From a virus, in the IMG/VR virus record IMGVR_UViG_3300020442_001101, positions 1-35,496 of that record: a stretch of DNA of 35,496 nucleotides; one strand, written 5' to 3'. The notes under the pieces are model-generated. The model saw nothing but the letters and a program-made list of their open reading frames with translations. It was not told where the DNA came from and made no database searches. Of the stretch, positions 13,828-20,434 are shown piece after piece. The position numbers and the translations under genes are program-made. Every line of letters starts with the position of its first letter. Positions within the stretch are counted from its first letter, which is position 1.

Positions 13828-14676
13828 TTAAATCTTACTTTTTATTTGTTCAATTGCATTTAGGTCATCGCCGCCTAAATTGCGTGGTGTTTCGCCTATT
13901 ATCCTAACAAGTATGTTTCCGTTTCTTCCTGTCTTTCTGTTTGGTAAGCCTCTTTGTGCAATACTAAAAACGGTGTTAGGTTGTGTGCCTTTTGGAATGT
14001 TTAGACTAACTGTTTTACCATCCGGAATAAGAACATCTATTCTAGCTCCTGTTATCAAATGAAGTGTGCTAATTCTACGCACCGTGTGTAAGTCGTTACC
14101 ATGCACTTCATATTCAGATCCGTTTTGAATCTGTATCATAACATACAAATCACCTGCAGGAAGATTTGGATTGTCTTTTTGCCCCATGCCTGTATATCTA
14201 ATTTTATCGCCTTGATTTATGCCTACTGGTACTTTTATGTCTACAGTTTGTTCTAATCCGTTGTTAAGCCTATATGTTGCAATGACATTTTTACCAGTAT
14301 ATACTTCTGCAATCGATATTCTACATCCGATTGTGATATCTTGGTTTTGCATTTGTCTTTGCCCGAATCCTCCAAAACCAAATTGCCCCATTAAATCATT
14401 AATGTTGATGCCGCCTTGAAACCCATCAGAAGTAAAATGAAAGTTTTGGAATCCTTGCGGACCTGCTTTTTGCGGATCAGCAGTGCCATAAGTGTCATAC
14501 ATTTGGCGTTTTTCTTTATTGCTTAAAACTTGGTATGCTTCGTTTATTTCTTTGAATTTAGCATCGTCACCGCCTGTTCTATCAGGATGATGTTGCATAC
14601 TTTTCTTTTTGTATGCAGACTTTAAATCCTTTTCCGAAGCTGACTTGGGAACACCGAGTATTTCATAGTAGTCCAT
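13828..14676 (-). CDS. dnaJ: DnaJ/CbpA-like J-domain cochaperone (282 aa)
   Basis: Residues 1-65 are a J-domain (DYYEILGVPKSASEKDLKSA) with the essential HPD at 30-32, which stimulates DnaK. A Gly/Phe-rich linker follows (GGININDLMGQFGFGGFG), then two substrate-binding beta domains with the CbpA/DnaJ C-terminal pattern (VPVGINQGDKIRYTGMG; HLITGARIDVLIPDGKTVSL; GLPNRKTGRNGNILVRI). No CxxCxGxG zinc repeats are present, so it is a type II (CbpA-like) J-protein. It should work with host DnaK in head/tail assembly or replication. A CCTAAATA late-type box lies just before the ATG and no Shine-Dalgarno is seen. It stands beside clpA, making a proteostasis pair. Confidence 0.9.
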   Translation of the reverse strand: MDYYEILGVPKSASEKDLKSAYKKKSMQHHPDRTGGDDAKFKEINEAYQVLSNKEKRQMYDTYGTADPQKAGPQGFQNFHFTSDGFQGGININDLMGQFGFGGFGQRQMQNQDITIGCRISIAEVYTGKNVIATYRLNNGLEQTVDIKVPVGINQGDKIRYTGMGQKDNPNLPAGDLYVMIQIQNGSEYEVHGNDLHTVRRISTLHLITGARIDVLIPDGKTVSLNIPKGTQPNTVFSIAQRGLPNRKTGRNGNILVRIIGETPRNLGGDDLNAIEQIKSKI

Positions 14677-14685
14677 ACTACTACT

Positions 14686-14693
14686 TATTTAGG
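14686..14693 (-). promoter_or_regulatory. Possible T4-late-like promoter of dnaJ (CCTAAATA)
   Basis: Minus-strand CCTAAATA ending nine bases before the ATG of the J-protein gene, which lacks a Shine-Dalgarno. A near-leaderless transcript is implied if it is used. Confidence 0.4.
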
Positions 14694-14696
14694 TTT

Positions 14697-15083
14697 TTAC
14701 TTCTTAGAACGTGATCCGGTATAAAGTCCAAACCATGCCGCGCCAGCACCAACTACAATTGAAACAAGTCCTGATTGTTCCATACTAGGTGCTTCTAACG
14801 CCATGTACCAAAGGACGACTTTGTACAAAAGGTAGATGTATGTTGAAATGAAAATACGTGGAAAAATTCTCCAGCTGTCTACAGCTCTTGCCATGTGAAT
14901 TATTTTGGCATAAGGATTGGGTCCAAGATCTTTTACACTTGTATCTACTTCAAGATCTAATTTTACCTTTTTACTTACACCTGCTTCACTTGCCGGCACT
15001 ACAACTTTTGCATCTGGCTTCTTTGCCTCATTTTCAAAAGTCTTATCTTCTGCAACCAAATCTTCAGGTCTCTTTCTTGGCAT
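14697..15083 (-). CDS. Membrane protein, holin candidate (128 aa)
   Basis: A soluble charged N-terminal half (residues 1-65) is followed by two hydrophobic segments: RIFISTYIYLLYKVVLWYMA (about 74-94) and SGLVSIVVGAGAAWFGLYTG (about 104-123). It ends in the basic tail SRSKK. Two close membrane spans with a short polar turn and a basic C-terminus are the layout of class II holins. It stands first downstream of a group of membrane and spanin genes leading to the endolysin. GAGGGAG precedes the ATG, which overlaps the upstream stop by one base (TAATG). It is the best holin candidate here, but the assignment is contextual. Confidence 0.65.
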   Translation of the reverse strand: MPRKRPEDLVAEDKTFENEAKKPDAKVVVPASEAGVSKKVKLDLEVDTSVKDLGPNPYAKIIHMARAVDSWRIFPRIFISTYIYLLYKVVLWYMALEAPSMEQSGLVSIVVGAGAAWFGLYTGSRSKK

Positions 15084-15538
15084 TATTTTCTCCCTCTTAG
15101 TTTATCAATTTCTTTTTTGTTTTCTTCAATGCTATCTCTATTCTTTCCTATCTTGGAATCTTGAGCTTTATCTATAAGTTCTTGCATTCTAAGACCTCGC
15201 TCAATATCAGAATCGAGATGTAAATCTTTGTTTATAATTTTCTCTAATTTTAGATTTGGTATCTTATCATTTGCAACATATCTCCAAGTGTAACCACGAG
15301 AGCCGTAGCATCCAAATACAGTTTCACGCAATCCTATTTTTACAATAATTGATTGCTCTCCGTCTAGTAATACTTCATCGCCTTCGTTGAATGCAGGATT
15401 GAATCTAAACTTCAAACCTTGCATGAAATTTGTGGCAAAATCTTTGAACCAGAAAGCGGCAGAAATACTGATAAGGATAGCAATCCAAGGTACCAACATG
15501 CTTGCAACATCCAAGCCCATCTTGTCAAATGCTTCCAT
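15083..15538 (-). CDS. Small MscS-like membrane protein (151 aa)
   Basis: One hydrophobic segment (SMLVPWIAILISISAAFWF) runs into KDFATNFMQGLKFRFNPAFN, then GDEVLLDGEQSIIVKIGLRE. This resembles the pore-lining TM3 and beta domain of small-conductance mechanosensitive channels (MscS), where the TM3 helix is followed by '..F.P...GD.V.L.G..G.V..I...'. The N-terminal TM1-TM2 and the C-terminal vestibule are missing; the remainder is a coiled, charged tail. It could form a pore, act as an osmotic adjuster, or serve as a holin-like protein. GGAG precedes the ATG. It is tightly coupled on both sides within the lysis region. Confidence 0.6.
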   Translation of the reverse strand: MEAFDKMGLDVASMLVPWIAILISISAAFWFKDFATNFMQGLKFRFNPAFNEGDEVLLDGEQSIIVKIGLRETVFGCYGSRGYTWRYVANDKIPNLKLEKIINKDLHLDSDIERGLRMQELIDKAQDSKIGKNRDSIEENKKEIDKLRGRK

Positions 15539-15823
15539 TTATTTCTCCAATCTTTTGATCCGTGCTTCCAATTCATCTATCTTTTTTGTTACGTGTGGAT
15601 ATTTTTTGCGCCATGCATCATCTGGTTGTTGTAACCATGTCCACCCCCAACGCTTTACAAGATAATCTACAGTGAGATCAAATTTAGCATACAACCACAA
15701 ACCTATTCTAGTGCTTTTAAAATATGTCGAAAATGCTAGACCAAAGAGTGACCCTACCAAGGCTGTGTATATCCACAACCTATCAGTTGCCATTCTACCG
15801 ATCATATCCCATACTGTTTCCAT
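15539..15823 (-). CDS. Single-span membrane protein in lysis region (94 aa)
   Basis: A hydrophobic segment near the N-terminus (LWIYTALVGSLFGLAFSTYF, about 16-35) is followed by an aromatic amphipathic stretch (GLWLYAKFDLTVDYLVKRWG) and a coiled-coil-like charged C-terminus (KKIDELEARIKRLEK). It has no lipobox or enzyme motif. It may partner the MscS-like protein, whose tail is also coiled-coil-like, or serve as an antiholin; both are guesses. A GATAAATA box ends six bases before the ATG and no Shine-Dalgarno is visible, so a late, near-leaderless message is possible. Its stop is followed directly by the next ATG. Confidence 0.65.
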   Translation of the reverse strand: METVWDMIGRMATDRLWIYTALVGSLFGLAFSTYFKSTRIGLWLYAKFDLTVDYLVKRWGWTWLQQPDDAWRKKYPHVTKKIDELEARIKRLEK

Positions 15824-15829
15824 CAGTAG

Positions 15830-15837
15830 TATTTATC
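15830..15837 (-). promoter_or_regulatory. T4-late-like promoter (GATAAATA), six bases from ATG
   Basis: Minus-strand GATAAATA just upstream of the 15539-15823 gene. The box is a perfect copy of the window's late consensus, but is so close to the start that little or no 5' leader would remain. Confidence 0.5.
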
Positions 15838-15848
15838 GTAATATTTGA

Positions 15849-16007
15849 TTAAAATGAGCAGGACACGCTCGCGCCGGGTTCTATGTCAACACTTCTTTCG
15901 CTGATTTCTACTTTGGGCTCGGGTTTTGCTTCACAATCTACTTTCCTGACGCAACTACTTGTCGTCAGTATTATCGTCAGTATCAACAGGCTGAACAGCT
16001 TTTTCAT
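15849..16007 (-). CDS. Small lipoprotein nested over the o-spanin gene end (52 aa)
   Basis: Reads MKKLFSLLILTIILTTSSC, a textbook lipoprotein signal with Cys19 as the lipidated residue after TTSS. A 33-residue mature part follows with two further Cys (VRKVDC, SVSCSF at the end) and a Pro/Glu-rich centre. Its first 53 bases overlap the end of the 15955-16341 lipoprotein gene in another frame. No Shine-Dalgarno is seen, so translation may depend on coupling. It resembles Rz1-type o-spanins in size and Pro content, or it may be an accessory outer-membrane lysis factor. It was missed by a 60-codon length cut-off. Confidence 0.7.
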   Translation of the reverse strand: MKKLFSLLILTIILTTSSCVRKVDCEAKPEPKVEISERSVDIEPGASVSCSF

Positions 16008-16341
16008 AATATAATATAATTGCTTTTTGCTGTTCTATATAACGTCTTAGTTCGGCAAAGTTTTTTGATAGATTTTCGTAGTCTTTTATGCTAATTGCAA
16101 CATATGAATCTCCGCCATTTTTGGCTTCGAACTCTTTCTTGAATTCTTCAAAGTTTTCACTTGGTGAAACAACATAAATTTTTATGTCGTTCATTTGCAC
16201 TGGCTTAGGCATTGGTTGGATAGGTACCACTGTTTTTTCTATCTTTGTAACAACTTTTATTTCTGGGTCAGGTCTAAAAGAACTGCAACTACTCACTAGG
16301 AGTAGCACCAGTAATAGACTCAAGATCTTTCCATAGTGCAT
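15955..16341 (-). CDS. Lipoprotein, putative o-spanin (128 aa)
   Basis: The N-terminus MHYGKILSLLLVLLLVSSC is a lipoprotein signal with the lipidated cysteine at 19. A short Pro-containing segment follows (PIQPMPKPVQ), then an alpha/beta domain (IYVVSPSENFEEFKKEF; YVAISIKDYENLSKNFAELR) and a coiled region ending in an acidic tail. The gene starts inside the 3' end of the i-spanin gene in another frame, the classical Rz/Rz1 arrangement. It is therefore likely the outer-membrane half of the spanin that fuses the membranes in the last lysis step. It is longer than typical Rz1 proteins. A second, smaller lipoprotein overlaps its end. Confidence 0.75.
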   Translation of the reverse strand: MHYGKILSLLLVLLLVSSCSSFRPDPEIKVVTKIEKTVVPIQPMPKPVQMNDIKIYVVSPSENFEEFKKEFEAKNGGDSYVAISIKDYENLSKNFAELRRYIEQQKAIILYYEKAVQPVDTDDNTDDK

Positions 16342-16681
16342 CTGTTTTACCTTGCATTCGTTTTTCTATCAAGCCTGGCTTTTTATTTGCCAAGTGTGTT
16401 AGATTATGTTTGTTAAGTGTTGCACGAAGCTCGTCTCCGTACTCTTCTGATTTTTTAAGATCAACATTTAATTGATCAGTAATTTTATTAAGTCTTTCAT
16501 TATCTGCTTTAAGTAATGCTAGACTTTGTTCACTTGTTTCAACGGCAACCTCCAGTTTAGCAACATTGGCTTTCGCTACCTCAAGATTGGCTTTCAAGTT
16601 TTTGACATACAAGAAGCCACCTCCTGCACTGGCAAGAAGCCCCACTACTAGGAGTATTTTTAAACCGCTGAAGATACCCAT
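16289..16681 (-). CDS. i-spanin, Rz-like (130 aa)
   Basis: The N-terminal signal-anchor LKILLVVGLLASAGGGFLYV is followed by a long periplasmic coiled coil (residues about 30-110: NLKANLEVAKANVAKLEVAV, then LNKITDQLNVDLKKSEEYGD), the standard layout of an inner-membrane spanin. An in-frame ATG at 16759 would add 26 residues lying within the endolysin gene; the ATG at 16681, with AGGA eight bases upstream, gives the proper anchor position and is chosen. It pairs with the overlapping lipoprotein gene at 15955-16341. It follows the endolysin gene by five bases. Confidence 0.82.
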   Translation of the reverse strand: MGIFSGLKILLVVGLLASAGGGFLYVKNLKANLEVAKANVAKLEVAVETSEQSLALLKADNERLNKITDQLNVDLKKSEEYGDELRATLNKHNLTHLANKKPGLIEKRMQGKTDALWKDLESITGATPSE

Positions 16682-16686
16682 ACCTT

Positions 16687-17535
16687 TTATCCTAAGAGCT
16701 TTCCCAATGTTTTTGGTCCAACAATACCATCTGCTACCAAGCCGTTTGAACTTTGCCAATTTTTAACAATTTTCTCTGTGCCTGGACCAAAGATGCCATC
16801 TGCTGGACTTATGTCTAATTTTTCTTGTACTTCTGCTACAAGTGGTCCTCTCGAACCTTTTCTAATTGTTTGGTTATAGTCTGTTTTAGGTTCCTCGTAA
16901 TCTCCACCTAACACATCAATTGCATGTAGGTAATGTTTCTTACGATCGTCTAATCCTATAGTTCCACCGTTTATTCTTTTGGTAGCACCTACAACATCCA
17001 TATCGTCACACCATTTGTTAATGTTGTTTGTGTCCCAAAACCAACAAGCTGAATCTAACGCACCTTTTTTGGTACGCACATAGTCAACTGCTTCTTCTGG
17101 TGACATCTCCATTGCTTTTCCGAATTGTGTGTAGTTGTATCTACCAGTGAGCTGTAATATGCCGCCGCCTCTGAAACGCCAGCCGTCACCACTGTTGGTA
17201 TCGCCATTGTCCATCCTGTTTGCATAAATGACATTAGCAATTTTTTCTGGTTGTCTATGGTATTCGTTTGCATCTCTTCCTGCCCTCCTAAAGTATTTAG
17301 GAAAAATTGTGTTAAGTGCTTTGGCGCTATAGTTTAAGTTTTCACTCATTACTCTAAAGCCGCCGGACTCGTGTCCACACTGGGCAATAAACATAGCAAC
17401 TCTTTCAATTGTGTCTACTTCCCATAAAGGAAGTATTTCGCACATTGCTTCGTACCAATCTTTCCAGTCGTCTCTATGGATAAGCTCTTCTGCCATCCAC
17501 TCTTCAAAATCAAATTTAAAATGTTCTTTAGCCAT
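16687..17535 (-). CDS. GH19-type endolysin with C-terminal peptidoglycan-binding domain (282 aa)
   Basis: Lysozyme/chitinase of glycoside hydrolase family 19, which cuts the murein glycan. The catalytic region shows RVAMFIAQCGHESGGFRVMS, with E56 as the likely acid, and RFRGGGILQLTGRYNYTQFG, the family's substrate-cleft segment. Residues about 212-282 form a PG_binding_1 domain (RKGSRGPLVAEVQEKL; DGIFGPGTEKIVKNWQ; DGIVGPKTLGKLLG). There is no signal peptide, so export needs a holin. The ATG at 17535 with AAGGA is preferred to the earlier in-frame ATG at 17580, which lies within the preceding small gene. It is followed by i-spanin and lipoproteins in a lysis cassette. Confidence 0.92.
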   Translation of the reverse strand: MAKEHFKFDFEEWMAEELIHRDDWKDWYEAMCEILPLWEVDTIERVAMFIAQCGHESGGFRVMSENLNYSAKALNTIFPKYFRRAGRDANEYHRQPEKIANVIYANRMDNGDTNSGDGWRFRGGGILQLTGRYNYTQFGKAMEMSPEEAVDYVRTKKGALDSACWFWDTNNINKWCDDMDVVGATKRINGGTIGLDDRKKHYLHAIDVLGGDYEEPKTDYNQTIRKGSRGPLVAEVQEKLDISPADGIFGPGTEKIVKNWQSSNGLVADGIVGPKTLGKLLG

Positions 17536-17680
17536 TATTCGTATCCTTTTGTTGACATGCTTCACATCTGCATTGTTCACATACTTTGATATTTATGATT
17601 TTATTGTCACCGTCTGTCATATCTTTATATAGTGGTGTTCCACAATGTGATTGATTTCCACAGTTTCGACAGTTGCTCAT
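17528..17680 (-). CDS. Cys-rich zinc-binding-like miniprotein (50 aa)
   Basis: The ATG at 17680 follows directly on the TAG of the previous gene and has AAAGGA upstream. The 50 residues contain CRNCGNQSHC near the N-terminus and VCEQCRCEAC near residues 33-42, seven cysteines in all, the spacing of a small treble-clef or zinc-ribbon protein. The CxxCxCExC element is shared with the metallothionein-like protein at 3362-3469. Its last eight bases overlap the endolysin start. The function is unknown; metal binding is inferred from the cysteines. Confidence 0.72.
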   Translation of the reverse strand: MSNCRNCGNQSHCGTPLYKDMTDGDNKIINIKVCEQCRCEACQQKDTNNG

Positions 17681-18379
17681 CTAAATCCTTTTGAGCTGAA
17701 GTTGGTATCCTTGGTTTTCTAGTACAAGATTTTTGCCATACTTTGTTATATTATAGTCACCTAAATACTTCGTAGCCCATATAACTTCAGCCATATCTTC
17801 CATATTGATTGTTTCTTTAATTTCTAAATCTTTACCAAAATCAACAACCTCAAATTTTACTGGTTGCTGAAATGTATTTTTTACTTCTAATATATCACTC
17901 TTTAAAACTATGCTTTCTGCATAGCTGTTACTAAAAAAATTCTTGTAGTTTTCTAAATGTGTTTCTGTAGTGAGCCTAGTGTAAGCATCTTTGTCCATTG
18001 GAATCGATACTAAACTTTCTTCGTCCAGTGGCATACTTTTAAAATTTTTATAATATCTAAACCGCAAATTATCTACATCTGCTAATTTTCTTACTCCGTC
18101 TGCTATTTCTAAAATATGCATTGGAGCATCTTTGTCTCTTTCCATTTCAACAAAAACTTTATAAGAACCATCTGATTGTTCTCCACTTGATACATCTGCA
18201 TCAAGTACAAACGAATATCCTTTTTCTATGAAGTTTTCTAAATCTTTTGCTGGTTCATTTCCGTTGACTGAAAATGCTAGGGTAATTATATCTTCATCGT
18301 TACCCATTTTTGATTTGTATGAATCTATTTCTATTATATTATCTACTAAAAATTGTAAATCGTTTTTAAGTAATCCCAT
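17681..18379 (-). CDS. Conserved phage protein, probably virion-associated (232 aa)
   Basis: Not assigned to a named family, but the start (LLKNDLQFLVDNIIEIDSYK) is a pattern seen in a pair of proteins conserved among marine T4-like phages. The protein is acidic, alpha/beta, without Cys or membrane segments. Its ATG overlaps the stop of the upstream partner gene at 18379 (one base, TAATG), so they form a two-gene unit behind a late-type promoter. A structural or assembly role is likely from promoter type and neighbourhood. No catalytic motif is seen. Confidence 0.7.
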   Translation of the reverse strand: MGLLKNDLQFLVDNIIEIDSYKSKMGNDEDIITLAFSVNGNEPAKDLENFIEKGYSFVLDADVSSGEQSDGSYKVFVEMERDKDAPMHILEIADGVRKLADVDNLRFRYYKNFKSMPLDEESLVSIPMDKDAYTRLTTETHLENYKNFFSNSYAESIVLKSDILEVKNTFQQPVKFEVVDFGKDLEIKETINMEDMAEVIWATKYLGDYNITKYGKNLVLENQGYQLQLKRI

Positions 18380-18912
18380 TATACTACTTCTCCTGCAGGT
18401 TCTGCTCCTGCTCCTGCATCAGCTGTAGCTTCTGCTGGTTGTGTTTCTGCTGGCACAGTAGGTTGTGTAGCAGGTTCTACTTCGTATTCATGCATTGATT
18501 TATATCCGCCGTAAATGTCTGCAATAAGTTTTTTAGGCATCATTATTTCTACAACCCATATTGGGTGTGTATCTAACATACCTTTTTTTGTACCAGGACG
18601 GATATCTGTTGGTTTTCTAATTTTACGTGGTTTAATTATTAGGTCTTTTTTGTATGTAACCTTACAGTCGTAATCAATAAGTCTTTTGCCGCCCATAGGA
18701 TCTGGCATTTTATCTCTATCCCAAAAGAATCCGCATGTGACCCAGTGTCGTGATATGTTTGGTCCAAAAGCTAATTCGCCATCAGACCAATTATCGTATA
18801 CATAGATATCTAAGTCATCAAGCACTCTTTCAAAGTCTTTAAGAACCGTAAATGCAGTATCGCTTTCGTATATGCCTTGTATGTTCTTTATAACGTCTAA
18901 AATGTCTTTCAT
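18379..18912 (-). CDS. Conserved phage protein, probably virion-associated (177 aa)
   Basis: Residues 1-130 form a compact domain with conserved aromatic stretches (DIYVYDNWSDGELAFGPNIS; WVTCGFFWDRDKMPDPMGG; HPIWVVEIMMPKKLI) found in hypothetical proteins of marine T4-like phages. The last 35 residues are a Pro/Ala/Thr/Glu-rich low-complexity tail (PTVPAETQPAEATADAGAGA), probably disordered. It is the first gene of a two-gene unit with the 232-residue protein. A GATAAATA late box lies 25 bases upstream, with AGGA before the ATG. It is probably a minor virion or assembly protein; no known T4 counterpart is claimed. Confidence 0.72.
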   Translation of the reverse strand: MKDILDVIKNIQGIYESDTAFTVLKDFERVLDDLDIYVYDNWSDGELAFGPNISRHWVTCGFFWDRDKMPDPMGGKRLIDYDCKVTYKKDLIIKPRKIRKPTDIRPGTKKGMLDTHPIWVVEIMMPKKLIADIYGGYKSMHEYEVEPATQPTVPAETQPAEATADAGAGAEPAGEVV

Positions 18913-18936
18913 TTTGTGAATCCTATATGCTATTAT

Positions 18937-18944
18937 TATTTATC
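18937..18944 (-). promoter_or_regulatory. T4-late-like promoter (GATAAATA)
   Basis: Minus-strand GATAAATA 24 bases before the ATG at 18912, with a TAGGA ribosome-binding site between. Divergent from the phoH promoter some 40 bases away. Confidence 0.62.
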
Positions 18945-18982
18945 CTTAAATTGTCTGTGTGCTTTTTACCTTGGCTAGATCA

Positions 18983-19012
18983 TATAAATATTTTTGTAGC
19001 AAAGAAAGCTAC
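18983..19012 (+). promoter_or_regulatory. Late-type promoter of phoH with 5' hairpin
   Basis: Plus-strand TATAAATA (18983-18990) is an exact match to the T4 late consensus. About seven bases on, the presumed RNA start coincides with a hairpin GTAGC-aaagaaa-GCTAC (18996-19012), which could protect the 5' end. The leader then runs 27 bases to the phoH ATG and carries AAAGGAGG. Confidence 0.6.
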
Positions 19013-19039
19013 TAGAAGTACAATAAAGGAGGACACTTC

Positions 19040-19762
19040 ATGAGTGCAAAGCGAGCTCGCAAGAGCAAGAACTTTCACAATAATGTTGTTCATATTAACC
19101 AGTACCTTCCAGAAAAGAAAAAAGAAGTTAAGATTTACCCACGTAATAGATCGCAAGAAACCTATCTGCTTACATTGTCGGATTCGGGAAAAGACGTAGT
19201 CTTTGGCATTGGTCCGGCTGGTACAGGTAAAACCATCATTGCGGTTTTAACTGCGGTAAAACTTTTCAAAAAAGGTACTATTGACAAGATTATTGTAACA
19301 AGACCTGCTGTTTCTGTAGACGAAGATCTAGGATTTTTACCTGGAACTTTAGAAGACAAAATGGCTCCGTGGACAAGACCAGTATTTGACGTACTTAGAG
19401 AATACTTTAATTCTAAAGAGATTGAAGGTATGATAGCAGAAGGTGTTATTGAAATAGCACCGTTAGCTTACATGCGTGGACGAACGTTTAAACGTGCATA
19501 CATCATAGCAGACGAAATGCAAAACTCTACAGCAAGTCAGATGAAGATGCTTCTTACACGGTTAGGAGAAGGATCTAAAATGGCAGTCACAGGTGATTTG
19601 AATCAAGCTGACAGATTAAAAGATAATGGACTTATCGATTTTATCAATCAGCTTAATAAACATGGTTCAGCTAATAGGATTGCTTGTGTATCTTTTGGAC
19701 ATAAAGACATCGAAAGGCATGAAGCTGTTAAAGAAGTGTTAGAAGTCTATGGTGACGAGTGA
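19040..19762 (+). CDS. phoH: PhoH-like P-loop ATPase
   Basis: A 240-residue PhoH-family protein, a common signature gene of marine phages. Walker A is GPAGTGKT (58-65), Walker B is in AYIIADEMQN, and the family segments VTRPAVSVDEDLGFLPGTLE and AVTGDLNQADR are present. The biochemical role is uncertain; bacterial homologues are ATPases, some acting on RNA, and phage copies are not reliably linked to phosphate stress. A strong AAAGGAGG lies before the ATG. It is one of two plus-strand genes, and its end overlaps the end of thyX by 16 bases, so the transcripts are antisense to each other there. Confidence 0.95.
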   Translation: MSAKRARKSKNFHNNVVHINQYLPEKKKEVKIYPRNRSQETYLLTLSDSGKDVVFGIGPAGTGKTIIAVLTAVKLFKKGTIDKIIVTRPAVSVDEDLGFLPGTLEDKMAPWTRPVFDVLREYFNSKEIEGMIAEGVIEIAPLAYMRGRTFKRAYIIADEMQNSTASQMKMLLTRLGEGSKMAVTGDLNQADRLKDNGLIDFINQLNKHGSANRIACVSFGHKDIERHEAVKEVLEVYGDE

Positions 19763-20433
19763 GTTAACTCTTTCGTCATAGGAAAAATTTTGTTGATTAC
19801 TTCGGCGCAAGCGTGAGCGATAAGCATGTGTTCTTTTTGCGTACCGTTTGCACCGCGTAATTCTATGTAATGGATCCAACTTCTTAAGGTTCCATTCATG
19901 TATAGTCGTGTTTTGGTATTACCTTCGGGTAAAACTACACGAGCTTGCTCTTTCGCGATTCCGTTATGGATAGCCCATTCATACACTGACCTTGCTTTAT
20001 CAATAACTTCACGTTGTTTCTGTCGCCACTCGTAATGCAAGTCGCTTTCGTCATGAAGTTCTATTGAATTTTGTCTGTTTTTAGGATCTTGTAATCTTGC
20101 TTCTCTAGTTGTAAATGTATCACCCATAGAGTCAGGGTCAGCATATCTTTGGCTAAACTCCTGAAATGAGAAGCTTCTGTGCCTTACTATTTGATGTGCA
20201 ATGTCTCTTGTAGTTTCAATTTCTAAACAAGCATTAGCCATTTCTAATGGAGACCAGTGTTGGTGTTTTATTAGATATTTGATTAACTTTTCACTTGTTT
20301 CAGTATTCATTTGATTACTGGGATTACTTACTCTTGCACAATAGGCAATTAAATCTAAAACATTATCATTACTCATTCCTTCGGTTACAAAGTTCAAAGT
20401 AGGCCTTGAATAACTTACTAATCTTACATTCAT
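19747..20433 (-). CDS. thyX: FAD-dependent thymidylate synthase
   Basis: Flavin-dependent thymidylate synthase, which makes dTMP from dUMP for phage DNA synthesis. The ThyX signature RHRxxSxxxxSxRY is present as RHRSFSFQEFSQRY (84-97), preceded by HWSPLEMANACLEIETTRDI. The flavin- and dUMP-binding C-terminal part (ARVVLPEGNTKTRLYMNGTL, RSWIHYIELR) is intact. The 228-residue length is normal. It is the last gene of the long operon that begins near 24507, and it sits one base after the upstream oxygenase gene. Its 3' end overlaps that of phoH. Confidence 0.96.
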   Translation of the reverse strand: MNVRLVSYSRPTLNFVTEGMSNDNVLDLIAYCARVSNPSNQMNTETSEKLIKYLIKHQHWSPLEMANACLEIETTRDIAHQIVRHRSFSFQEFSQRYADPDSMGDTFTTREARLQDPKNRQNSIELHDESDLHYEWRQKQREVIDKARSVYEWAIHNGIAKEQARVVLPEGNTKTRLYMNGTLRSWIHYIELRGANGTQKEHMLIAHACAEVINKIFPMTKELTHSSP

Positions 20434-20434
20434 T

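Noticed and set aside
17590-17597. CATAAATA box inside the 50-aa Cys-rich gene, 55 bases before the endolysin
   Set aside because: One mismatch from the late box, but it lies within coding sequence for NKIINIK and farther from the start than other boxes; chance in AT-rich DNA is likely, though an endolysin promoter is not excluded.
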